11,264 nucleotides of DNA from assembly GCA_015233485.1 (NCBI GenBank), contig JADFXO010000100.1:1-11264 (forward strand), written 5' to 3'. The stretch is from Nitrospirota bacterium (GTDB lineage Bacteria > Nitrospirota > Thermodesulfovibrionia > Thermodesulfovibrionales > Magnetobacteriaceae). Both the position numbers and the translations under genes were made by a program. This document shows, in pieces, positions 1 through 7,492 of the stretch. The notes below the pieces were generated by a model. It was not told the DNA's origin, did not search any database, and was given only the letters and a program-made list of their open reading frames with translations. The first letter of the stretch is position 1, and every line of letters starts with the position of its first letter.

Positions 1-1634
1 CTGTATAAAACCCTGATAATGTCACCCATGACATTATATTTAACATAAACCCTCGCAAATGTGTAATATCTATCGTCTATATTGAATGGTATCCTGCCGC
101 CAAGCGGCGCCGCGACTGAGGCAATAGCCACTTCTGCAACAGGCTCAATATTCTCTCTTCTTTTTAATATCCAAAAGATGCCGTCTTTGGCGGAGGCGCG
201 GTAATCGGTGAGGATTTTTCTGTACGTCGCAGGCTCAAATAGCACGGCGCTCTTGTCGTCAAATCCAACAGGGGCATAAAGCAAATACTCAGGGGCGTCA
301 AGTTTGCTCAAAAACCTCTCATTTAATCGATCAAGGTAAGGCGTATACGCCGAATAAGACTGAAAGACGGGGCGTGGATGCCAATTCAACCCGTAATATC
401 CGGCAAGGGCCGCATCTACTGTAAATATATCGACCGTATGGCCGCCAAGCAGCTCCAACGTCGAAGGACTCAAGGCATACCAGGCCGACAGCCGCTGCCT
501 GTTCATCTCATAGGGCATTGAGGGGTTGTTAATAACGGCAAGGGCGGCGGCGGTCTGGTTTATCTTCAATGACAACAGGTGTTTAACTGGGGCAGCCTTT
601 GATTGAAATTCATACAAGGGCACGACGACAAGCAAGGCGGAAACCGCAAGGGCGGCGTATTTAATCCAATATTTTTCATCGGGTTCACCAGCCTTCTTAA
701 TATAATAAAGGGTATAAATCATTCCCCATGTTGCAAAGAAATCCCACTCAAATATAGAACCATTGCCAACACTATGCTTATAATTTACGAAAAGAAACCC
801 TATCGACAGGACAAAATAATATATATCGCCATGATTTTTTCTTATAATGCCCCGTAAAAAAAACGCCCCATAGACAAGCCACGCAAACAGGGCGGCAAAA
901 AGTTTCCATTGGGGGCCGTCAACCGCCATTGCGTCAATATACCCGTCTGCAACCACCCATGAATTATAGAAAAACGCGCCAAGCGCCCCTGCCCCGCCAA
1001 TCATGATTAGTCCTGCGACAACTGTAAACGTAGTAAACATGATAACACCCAGAGCGGCCTCCCTATACCGCTTTTCCAACGTAAGCAGCACAATAAAAAT
1101 CATAAACATCAGGCACACGGCTATCCCGAAAGAAAACTTTATGTAAAAACACAGCGCCGATATTATGGCAATTGCCGCAAGGAGCGGTATATTTTTTTCT
1201 TTCTTTATTATGTATCCATATGAGAATATAAATAGATAAAAATAATAATACGAATCAATTATGGCCTGTAAATACACAAACACTCCAACAGCGGTATAAA
1301 TCGTAATTAAGAGCCTTGCCCTGTATCTCCTTAGATAATAATACAGCGCACCCCAAAACAAAGCATGGGTGATAAGCGTATATAAAAGCGTATGCAGCCA
1401 CAACCCCCTGTCTATGTATAGAGGGCATGTAAGATAACCCAACGGGCCGTATGTAAACACGATGTCCGTGCCAAAGACAAGGCCGCTTAACCTTGCTTTA
1501 TGGAGGGCAAATTTCCACGAATCGTCAAGTCTGCCGGACAAGGGGGCAAAGAGAATGGGCAGCGATAAAAATGCCGCAATCGTTATTACAATAAATCTGG
1601 CGGCAGCGCCGTATGTTTGTTTCATGGGTTTCAT
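1..1634 (-). CDS. GT-C-like polytopic membrane protein, C-terminus cut off by window edge
   Basis: The frame is open for 544 codons and runs off the left edge with no stop, so the C-terminus is missing. An N-terminal hydrophobic helix (about residues 13-31) is followed by an extracytoplasmic loop with an Asp pair (D37-D38) and the motif FTYGPLGYL (60-68). Many hydrophobic segments follow to about residue 320, then a long, more polar C-terminal part. Acidic residues in the first outer loop followed by many membrane helices are the hallmark of GT-C glycosyltransferases that use lipid-phosphate sugar donors, so a sugar transferase role in the envelope is inferred. No specific substrate is recognisable. 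The ATG at 1634 directly follows the TAA of the upstream gene; a second in-frame ATG lies at 1625. Neither has a convincing Shine-Dalgarno sequence, which fits translational coupling. An unrelated polytopic membrane protein remains possible. Confidence 0.8.
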   Translation of the reverse strand, partial: MKPMKQTYGAAARFIVITIAAFLSLPILFAPLSGRLDDSWKFALHKARLSGLVFGTDIVFTYGPLGYLTCPLYIDRGLWLHTLLYTLITHALFWGALYYYLRRYRARLLITIYTAVGVFVYLQAIIDSYYYFYLFIFSYGYIIKKEKNIPLLAAIAIISALCFYIKFSFGIAVCLMFMIFIVLLTLEKRYREAALGVIMFTTFTVVAGLIMIGGAGALGAFFYNSWVVADGYIDAMAVDGPQWKLFAALFAWLVYGAFFLRGIIRKNHGDIYYFVLSIGFLFVNYKHSVGNGSIFEWDFFATWGMIYTLYYIKKAGEPDEKYWIKYAALAVSALLVVVPLYEFQSKAAPVKHLLSLKINQTAAALAVINNPSMPYEMNRQRLSAWYALSPSTLELLGGHTVDIFTVDAALAGYYGLNWHPRPVFQSYSAYTPYLDRLNERFLSKLDAPEYLLYAPVGFDDKSAVLFEPATYRKILTDYRASAKDGIFWILKRRENIEPVAEVAIASVAAPLGGRIPFNIDDRYYTFARVYVKYNVMGDIIRVLY

Positions 1635-3263
1635 TTACCGGCTTATCAGGGCCTCATGCACAAGCAGCTGCCTCGTCGTGCCGCGGACATCTACCTTAAC
1701 AAAGCCGAAGGTTTGCGGATTTGAGAGAAAATCCTGCCACTGCTTGTCGCCGCTAAAACGGGTATCGCTGTAGAGTGCCTCAGAAAGCACTATCATGTTG
1801 ATTCCATTTGACTTTAGAAACTGGTAAAACCCCGTGTTTTTGCTCCAGTCGGCAATCCAGACGTAATTGCTGTTAAGATAATATGCAACTCCACCTTCGG
1901 CCTCCAGCATGTTCACGGGTTTTGATATATTGAGCGCCCTGATGAATCTAATAGTCTCCACGGTCTGTAATTGCCCATTGTTTGATGAATAGTTAAAGAA
2001 CGGATTCGGGGTGCTGTACGGAGTCAGCAGAACAAACAACAGGGCGTATGAAATAGCGGCGTTTTTCTGAATTTGTTGGGGGGCATTCGAACTCAAAACG
2101 ACCGCCGCCACAAAGGCAATAAACACCCCCACTATCAGCGCGTAATGGTAGCGCGGATATATTATTACCAATGAAATCAGAGATGGCAAAACGACAAACG
2201 ATGAAAACAGTATGATTATCCTGGAGCTGTTGTAATTCTCTCTAAAGTTGCTGACTAACCGTTTTCGGAAGTAGAAACCCGCCACAATTAACAACGCGGC
2301 AAGCACATAACCCTCTATAACGAATTTCGCGCCTGTACGCGACGGCAGAATAATATTAAAGTGCATTAAGAACACCCCGAATACGGTATTAACAAGCCCG
2401 ACGACATTATAAGCGGCATGTTTTATGAACGCTGAAGGGTTTATTAAAACTGCCCCGGCAACACTATGGGCATGGCCGAATGGTTCTCTAACTATCGTTT
2501 CCCAATCAGTCCATGGGTTTTTGTCTGTGTGTTGCCACTTGCTCAGGTTGAGGGAAAAATGTTGTCCGAAGGCATTCCACGAGCGGTTATTTTCCCCCGA
2601 AACCGGCACCCCGAAAATTGCAAAGAGTGATAAACTCATAACCACCAATAAAATCAACGCGGTCAAATCCTCCTTCCACTTCAGCGCGCGTCTTTTTAAT
2701 ATGGCATATGCGATATAAAACCCAATGAACAGGACATACGACATGAAAAACTCCGGCCTTGCATAAGACATGAGGAGGGTACCTCCGGCTAAAAATAACG
2801 CCGACTTTGAATTGGACGGAATATATCTTTTTATCAAAAACAGAGCTAATGCTATCGCGATGGCAAAATGCGACGGCTTGGGCCATACAGACAGATTTCC
2901 AAAGGAAATGAGATAAAAAAACGTTACAACCAGCGATACAACCATCGGCGTGCGATAAGTCCTCATAAGGCAATAAAATAATACGGCGGGGGCAATCGAC
3001 ATAATCCTGTAATTCAGATAGTAGAGCTTAATATTGTCTTTGACAAACAGGGACAAAAGCCAATACCATGCCTTATAAAGGGGGCCTGAATCAGGAGGTG
3101 GAATTCCCAACGAGGCAAGCATAACGCCCTTATACAAATATACGCTCTCGTCATACAACCCTATGTCCAAAAACCGCTCCAGGCCATAGGTCAACTTTAT
3201 ACCGGCAAGGACTACGGCAAAGACCATCGCTATGTCGGCAAGTCTTGTTTGGGAAGGATTCAT
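1635..3263 (-). CDS. GT-C-like membrane glycosyltransferase, 542 aa
   Basis: This 542-residue protein has a first membrane helix near residues 9-28, then an outer loop with an Asp-Glu pair (LYDES, D38-E39). About ten further hydrophobic segments follow to around residue 420, and then a soluble C-terminal domain of about 120 residues. In the GT39/ArnT/PMT superfamily the acidic pair in the first extracytoplasmic loop is the catalytic site, so a polyprenyl-phosphate-sugar-dependent transferase is the best inference. The acceptor may be lipid A, a polysaccharide or a protein. Its ATG overlaps the stop of the upstream gene by four bases (ATGA) and its own TAA abuts the next ATG, so it is the middle gene of a coupled three-gene unit. 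It has no clear ribosome binding site of its own. The family-level assignment rests on topology and motif, not close similarity. Confidence 0.82.
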   Translation of the reverse strand: MNPSQTRLADIAMVFAVVLAGIKLTYGLERFLDIGLYDESVYLYKGVMLASLGIPPPDSGPLYKAWYWLLSLFVKDNIKLYYLNYRIMSIAPAVLFYCLMRTYRTPMVVSLVVTFFYLISFGNLSVWPKPSHFAIAIALALFLIKRYIPSNSKSALFLAGGTLLMSYARPEFFMSYVLFIGFYIAYAILKRRALKWKEDLTALILLVVMSLSLFAIFGVPVSGENNRSWNAFGQHFSLNLSKWQHTDKNPWTDWETIVREPFGHAHSVAGAVLINPSAFIKHAAYNVVGLVNTVFGVFLMHFNIILPSRTGAKFVIEGYVLAALLIVAGFYFRKRLVSNFRENYNSSRIIILFSSFVVLPSLISLVIIYPRYHYALIVGVFIAFVAAVVLSSNAPQQIQKNAAISYALLFVLLTPYSTPNPFFNYSSNNGQLQTVETIRFIRALNISKPVNMLEAEGGVAYYLNSNYVWIADWSKNTGFYQFLKSNGINMIVLSEALYSDTRFSGDKQWQDFLSNPQTFGFVKVDVRGTTRQLLVHEALISR

Positions 3264-4942
3264 TTTTCGGGGTCTATAATATAAAACGGGTAATTCGCGT
3301 AACTAAATTCGTAGTATTTTTTTAGTTGCGGCATCTTGCCATTTAATATGTCAGGCGAGAACTGCCCGCCTTTTACCAATAACAGGTACGCGATTGCATA
3401 GCCGCCGCCCTGCGCAGCGTCCTGTCCACCGCCGGTATTGATTACGCCGGCCTCTGCGATTTTATAGTTTTTTGATACATAATCCCACGACTTCCGAGAC
3501 ATGGCCTCAGGCAGGGAATTATTATAGATGAAGATGTATTTAGAGTTAAATTTTTTCTCGAATTGTTTGACCTCCTCCTCCTCGGCGGGAAGGGGGAAAC
3601 AAAACCTTTCGGCAAAATAGCATACGGCAAGTTTTTGAGCCGAGACCGAGACTAAAAATCTGTCTGCTTCGTTCGTATGGGATTTTATATATTCGCCCGC
3701 TATGTCGGTGCCCGGAAACTGTCTGTCATATTGGCGCATAGTGCTGTCCTTTACCGCGTACAAGCTCAAAAGAAGTATCAGAAACGAGGCATATTGTAAA
3801 TGCTTTATTTTGATTATGGCCGTAAACAGATAATGAAACGCGAAGGCCATGGAAAACGCCGCCAGATATACATAAGGCATTTGGTAGTAGTTGTGCTGAT
3901 AGAAATACAGACTAAATATCATCATATAAACTACGAATGAACCCAAATATGAGAGGAAAAACCCCCTCGTCCACCCTTTTTTTACGAATAACAGGGCGAG
4001 CAACCCCAAAAACATGGCGGTACCTAATGGGGCAGAGTAGTTGTCCTCCCAAAAGGCAATTATAGTTGCGCCGTTGGTTTGCCAGTATTGAAGCGTAAAC
4101 GGGTCAAACGGCTTGATATTGTGGAGTGATCCCTCAGTCAGGGACTCGTTGACGTTTGTGATTTTCGTTATCCATATGTAAAGCGGCAGGATTAAGATAA
4201 CTAAAAACCCGAGGTATGGCCTTAAATTCATTGATTTAAGCTCATCCAGCGTACGCCTGTAAGGAACGATGGGCAGCACGGCAAGTGCCGGCACTAAAAA
4301 TGAGATCTTCAAAAGCCCGATAAGGGCCACAGATATTCCCGCATACAGGGCATTAGCAACGCCGGAGTCCTCAGACCATTTGATAAAATAATAATAAAAC
4401 ACGAGCAGGAGAAATAGACAAGGACTTTCCGGCTGGATATTCCTGCCGAAAAACACATTGAGCGGCATAATGGCCATAAACCCTGCCGTAACGAGAGAGA
4501 GGACCTCGTCGCCGGTGATTTTTTTCGTAACCGCGTAAGATAACGGTATCGTCCCAAGGGAGAACAAGATAATCTGCAGGCGCATCGTCCAGAAACTAAC
4601 ACCGAATATCTTCCACAGCACCACCCCGATATAAGGTATCAGGGGAAACTGCGGGTATTCCTCATAATAAGGGATGTCCTTGTCTGCCGATTGAAAGAAC
4701 ACCTCCCTGTGAATGGAGATGCCCTTTTTGTAGAAATTCAGGGCCTCGCTTAGGTGCTGGTTTTCCTTCAGATTGTGCAGCCCAATGCTGACATAGTCGA
4801 TATGGTATGCCCGCAGAGAAAACCCGTAAACGATAAACACAAATAAAAGTATCTTTACGTAATGTGCCCTAATAAATGCCGCAGAGACATTTTCCTTTAC
4901 GGCCACCACCTGTTTAACCGTATGTCTTGTTTTTTTAGCCAT
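3260..4942 (-). CDS. PMT/ArnT-type (GT39-like) membrane glycosyltransferase, 560 aa
   Basis: The first gene of the membrane-protein operon encodes 560 residues. A basic cytoplasmic N-terminus precedes a helix at about 29-45. A long outer loop holds GLHNLKENQHLSEA (54-67) and EEYPQFPLIPY (94-104); the latter resembles the E-(F/Y)-P-x-x-P loop of bacterial PMT_2-type transferases. About ten membrane helices follow to near residue 400, then a soluble C-terminal domain with an acidic EEEE run and a Gly-rich patch. It probably transfers a sugar from a polyprenyl-phosphate donor on the outer face of the inner membrane. The usual Asp-Asp or Asp-Glu pair is not obvious in the first loop, where Glu60 or Glu94/Glu95 could serve instead. 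The start is supported by AAAGG at 4950-4954, seven bases before the ATG. The stop overlaps the next gene by four bases. Confidence 0.85.
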   Translation of the reverse strand: MAKKTRHTVKQVVAVKENVSAAFIRAHYVKILLFVFIVYGFSLRAYHIDYVSIGLHNLKENQHLSEALNFYKKGISIHREVFFQSADKDIPYYEEYPQFPLIPYIGVVLWKIFGVSFWTMRLQIILFSLGTIPLSYAVTKKITGDEVLSLVTAGFMAIMPLNVFFGRNIQPESPCLFLLLVFYYYFIKWSEDSGVANALYAGISVALIGLLKISFLVPALAVLPIVPYRRTLDELKSMNLRPYLGFLVILILPLYIWITKITNVNESLTEGSLHNIKPFDPFTLQYWQTNGATIIAFWEDNYSAPLGTAMFLGLLALLFVKKGWTRGFFLSYLGSFVVYMMIFSLYFYQHNYYQMPYVYLAAFSMAFAFHYLFTAIIKIKHLQYASFLILLLSLYAVKDSTMRQYDRQFPGTDIAGEYIKSHTNEADRFLVSVSAQKLAVCYFAERFCFPLPAEEEEVKQFEKKFNSKYIFIYNNSLPEAMSRKSWDYVSKNYKIAEAGVINTGGGQDAAQGGGYAIAYLLLVKGGQFSPDILNGKMPQLKKYYEFSYANYPFYIIDPEK

Positions 4943-4986
4943 GACAACGCCTTTATCTTAACATTATTTACGCTAATATTTACAAA

Positions 4987-5033
4987 CGGGCAGATGCACC
5001 TGGAGTACCGAAGCCGCCAACAGGCGGCAGCCC
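4987..5033 (-). promoter_or_regulatory. GC-rich structured segment upstream of the glycosyltransferase operon (possible leader RNA)
   Basis: A 47-base GC-rich patch sits in otherwise AT-rich intergenic DNA. It contains a perfect 6-bp stem, GCCGCC at 5013-5018 with GGCGGC at 5023-5028 and an AACA loop. It also has a 12-base near-palindrome at 4991-5002 (CAGATGCACCTG, one mismatched pair) and a possible closing stem of GGGC (4988-4991) with GCCC (5030-5033). If transcribed on the minus strand, the RNA could fold as a closing stem with one or two inner arms, ending about 45 bases before the first glycosyltransferase start. It does not match a riboswitch class that I recognise. It could equally be a dispersed intergenic repeat or a protein-binding site. 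Confidence 0.3.
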
Positions 5034-5059
5034 AAATTAAATCGACAAAACATGGGTGT

Positions 5060-5100
5060 GATTAGGGGTGAAGGGGGATTATCCCCCTTCGTCTTTAATC
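5060..5100. repeat. Strong inverted repeat (9-bp perfect stem, 3-base loop, outer 5-bp arms)
   Basis: GAAGGGGGA (5070-5078) is followed by TTA and its exact complement TCCCCCTTC (5082-5090). Outer arms GATTA (5060-5064) and TAATC (5096-5100) extend the symmetry across a 5-by-5 internal loop. Neither strand has a T-run directly after the stem, so it is not a typical intrinsic terminator. It lies between the hppA terminator and the glycosyltransferase operon. It could be a REP-like palindrome, a backup terminator or mRNA-stability hairpin, or an operator. Confidence 0.55.
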
Positions 5101-5103
5101 CTT

Positions 5104-5145
5104 AAGAAACAAAATGGCCATACCCCAAAACAAAGGGGTATGGCC
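5104..5145 (-). terminator. Intrinsic terminator of hppA
   Basis: Read on the minus strand, GGCCATACCCC is followed by an 8-base loop and GGGGTATGGCC, a perfect 11-bp stem (arms at 5135-5145 and 5116-5126). The T-rich stretch ATTTTGTTTCTT (5115-5104) follows. The hairpin begins 23 bases after the hppA stop codon. The stem and T-tract are in the order expected for rho-independent termination on this strand only, so hppA and the downstream glycosyltransferase genes are probably separate transcripts. Confidence 0.85.
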
Positions 5146-5168
5146 TAATAGTGTTAGCCTAAGTAGTG

Positions 5169-7313
5169 TTAAATGAAAAGTGGAGCCAAAACCAGCGTAA
5201 CCGTCGAAAGTAATTTTATCAACACATGCAGCGACGGGCCGGCTGTATCTTTAAATGGGTCACCTACAGTGTCGCCAACTACGGCAGCTTTGTGTGTGTC
5301 TGAACCCTTGCCGCCGAGCTGTCCTGTTTCTATGTATTTTTTCGCGTTATCCCACGCACCACCGCCGTTATTTAAGAATGTGGCCATGAGTATTCCAGCT
5401 ATTGTTCCAACCATCAGCATAGCGGCAACGGCCTCAGCACCGGCTCCTAATTGCTTAAACAACACACCGACCACAATTGGGGTGAATACCGCCACCAAAC
5501 CCGGCACTACCATCTCCTTAAGCGCGCCCTTAGTAACTATGTCAACACAACGGCCATAGTCAGGTTTTGAGGTTCCGGCAAGAATGCCAGGATTTTCCTT
5601 AAACTGATCCCTGACATCCCATATAACGTAATACGCCGCCTTTCCAACTGCCCTGATGGCCAGAGCGGAAAAAATAAACACTAACGCCGCACCAAGCAAT
5701 GCACCGACAAACACCACCGGCTGCGCCAAATCTACGCTTTTAATAGGGTGGCCGTAGTTTTCGACTTCGTCGAGGTATGCCCTGAACAGGAGAAACGATG
5801 CCAGAGCGGCAGAGGCGATTGCGTATCCCTTGGTCAGCGCCTTTGTGGTGTTGCCTGCCGCGTCTAACCTGTCAGTTCTGTCCCTGACTTCTTTGGGCTG
5901 ATCGGTCATTTCGATAATACCACCGGCGTTGTCTGAGATTGGGCCGAAGGTATCCATTGCCAATATATAAGCAGCCGGTCCGAGCATTCCCATCGTCGCA
6001 ACAGCGGTGCCGAATATGCCGGCATTGGGGAATCCGGAGGCCTGGCCCAAATAATAGGCCGCCAGTATGGATATTGATATAACTATCGCCGAAGGGGCGG
6101 TACACTCTAACCCCATAGCAATACCGGTGATGATGTTAGTCGCCGGCCCTGTCTGTGAGGCGTTAGCTATTTCCCTGACAGGCCTGAATCTATACTCTGT
6201 GTAGTACTCAGTGATATAAATAAACCCGATGCTCGTTGCAACTCCGACAACACCGGCTAAAAACAAGTAAATCCACGCTTGGGGAGCAGATTCGTGGAAA
6301 AACAACCACTTGCTCGCAACAAACAATCCGATAACGGTAAAAAACACGGTTATAAAATATCCCCTGTTTAATCCGTGCATAGGGTCTTCGCCATCCTTTA
6401 CCTTAACCGTCAAAACTCCGATGATAGAAGCGATTATACCAAATGCCCTCGCCAGAAGCGGAAACAACATGACGCCTATTATCCAAACAGGATCCTGGGT
6501 CACGGTCTTTCCCATAACCCCGGCAAGTATCATCGCCCCGATATTCTCCGCTGCGGTTGACTCAAACAAGTCAGCGCCACGTCCTGCACAGTCGCCGACA
6601 TTATCACCAACAAGGTCAGCTACAACGGCGGGGTTGCGCGGGTCGTCCTCTGGAATTCCGGCCTCTACTTTGCCGACAAGGTCAGCGCCCACATCCGCCG
6701 CCTTCGTGTAGATACCGCCTCCAAGCTGCGCAAACAGGGCTACAAAGGATGCCCCGAAACCGTATCCTACGATCATAAATGGAATCTTTGTGGCCTCGAC
6801 TCCGCTAAAAACCTTGACCAGCATGTAAAGTCCAGCTACACCTAAAAGGCTCATCGAGACAACCATCAGCCCCGAGACCGCTCCGCCGCGAAGGGCTATG
6901 CGCAACGCATCGTTTACGCTGCTTGATGCCGCTGCCGCAGTTCTGATATTACTTCTAATGCTGACCCACATACCGATAAAGCCTGCAAAGAGAGAACAGG
7001 CCGCCCCAAACACAAAAGAAAGCGTTATCCACATAGCCAGGGCCATTCTCGTCTCCACGGGGTCAAAACTCTGATGCTCCCGTATCATGCCATAACCGAT
7101 AAACAGAGCAGCCGCAACAAACAATGCCAGAATAACTATTGTCTTATACTGCCGTTTTAGAAAGGCATTAGCACCCTCTTTAATTGCATCCGATATTGCG
7201 CGCATCGCCGCCGTGCCGTCGCTCTTTGACAAAACCCACTTGGCAAGCAGCAAAGCAGCAACAAGCCCAAGAACACTGATCCCTATTATCAGAGTCAGCA
7301 ATTGGTTCTCCAT
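5169..7313 (-). CDS. hppA: Membrane-bound proton-translocating pyrophosphatase (K+-independent type), 714 aa
   Basis: This enzyme couples hydrolysis of pyrophosphate to proton export across the inner membrane, recovering energy from biosynthetic PPi. The 714-residue length and about 16 hydrophobic segments match the family. The substrate and Mg2+ motifs are intact: DVGADLVGKVE (207-217, the D-x7-K-x-E signature), DNVGDCAGRGADLFES (237-252), DTFGPISDNAGG (454-465) and DTVGDPFKDTAGPS (681-694). The segment GNTTKA (487-492) has Lys491 where K+-dependent enzymes have Ala. Known family work associates Lys here with K+ independence and H+ (not Na+) pumping. The ATG start is fixed by AAGGAG at 7322-7327, eight bases upstream. 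The gene has its own strong promoter and terminator, so it appears monocistronic. EC 7.1.3.1. Confidence 0.98.
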   Translation of the reverse strand: MENQLLTLIIGISVLGLVAALLLAKWVLSKSDGTAAMRAISDAIKEGANAFLKRQYKTIVILALFVAAALFIGYGMIREHQSFDPVETRMALAMWITLSFVFGAACSLFAGFIGMWVSIRSNIRTAAAASSSVNDALRIALRGGAVSGLMVVSMSLLGVAGLYMLVKVFSGVEATKIPFMIVGYGFGASFVALFAQLGGGIYTKAADVGADLVGKVEAGIPEDDPRNPAVVADLVGDNVGDCAGRGADLFESTAAENIGAMILAGVMGKTVTQDPVWIIGVMLFPLLARAFGIIASIIGVLTVKVKDGEDPMHGLNRGYFITVFFTVIGLFVASKWLFFHESAPQAWIYLFLAGVVGVATSIGFIYITEYYTEYRFRPVREIANASQTGPATNIITGIAMGLECTAPSAIVISISILAAYYLGQASGFPNAGIFGTAVATMGMLGPAAYILAMDTFGPISDNAGGIIEMTDQPKEVRDRTDRLDAAGNTTKALTKGYAIASAALASFLLFRAYLDEVENYGHPIKSVDLAQPVVFVGALLGAALVFIFSALAIRAVGKAAYYVIWDVRDQFKENPGILAGTSKPDYGRCVDIVTKGALKEMVVPGLVAVFTPIVVGVLFKQLGAGAEAVAAMLMVGTIAGILMATFLNNGGGAWDNAKKYIETGQLGGKGSDTHKAAVVGDTVGDPFKDTAGPSLHVLIKLLSTVTLVLAPLFI

Positions 7314-7342
7314 AAATCCATCTCCTTCGCCCGTTTATATTT

Positions 7343-7359
7343 GTCATACTACGTATGAC
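7343..7359. promoter_or_regulatory. Perfect inverted repeat in the hppA 5' leader (candidate operator or RNA hairpin)
   Basis: GTCATAC (7343-7349), the spacer TAC, then GTATGAC (7353-7359) form a perfect 7-bp inverted repeat with a 3-base centre. It lies roughly 20-40 bases downstream of the predicted hppA transcription start and about 16 bases upstream of the Shine-Dalgarno sequence. Placement and symmetry suit a dimeric repressor site or a small 5' stabilising hairpin. No regulator gene is present in the window to pair with it. Confidence 0.45.
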
Positions 7360-7387
7360 TTTTAACACACCTAAGCCACAATTCTGT

Positions 7388-7417
7388 ACTATATATATGC
7401 AGAGCTACGTTTGTCAA
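7388..7417 (-). promoter_or_regulatory. Sigma70-type promoter of hppA
   Basis: On the minus strand a perfect -35 hexamer TTGACA (7417-7412) is followed, after 18 bases, by TATAGT (7393-7388); TATATA (7395-7390) at 16 bases is an alternative register. An A-rich tract (AAAATAAAGAAAAAGAGAA, within 7419-7437) lies immediately upstream of the -35 box and resembles an UP element. Transcription would start near 7381, giving a leader of about 68 bases before the hppA ATG. This is the best promoter in the window and implies strong expression. Confidence 0.85.
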
Positions 7418-7492
7418 GTTCTCTTTTTCTTTATTTTGCCATGCCAAAGTAAAAATGTCCTGATGGCAGCATTGTCACCCCCGTACAGACTA

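Noticed and set aside
1462..2973. Overlapping open frames on both strands inside the middle glycosyltransferase gene
   Set aside because: Their products are compositionally odd and resemble nothing. The 542-residue membrane-protein frame explains the region.
4955..4985. Promoter-like TTGTAA (4985-4980) and TAAGAT (4960-4955) ahead of the first glycosyltransferase gene
   Set aside because: Spacing is 19 bases and the start point would fall near 4948, inside the AAAGG ribosome binding site, so it could not serve this gene as predicted.
4974..5053. 26-codon minus-strand frame beginning at 5053 through the GC-rich hairpin region
   Set aside because: It lacks a ribosome binding site, and its content is accounted for by the inverted repeats. 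It is too short to support as a gene.
5173..6711. Open frames on the plus strand antisense to hppA (for example 5173-5559 and 6310-6711)
   Set aside because: They lie wholly opposite a strongly conserved gene, have no ribosome binding site or recognisable domain, and follow from its codon composition.
7435..7448. TTTGCCATGCCAAA symmetry considered as an ade terminator
   Set aside because: The stem has a central mismatch, is AT-weak at the ends, and lies about 45 bases past the stop next to the hppA promoter. It is not convincing as an intrinsic terminator.
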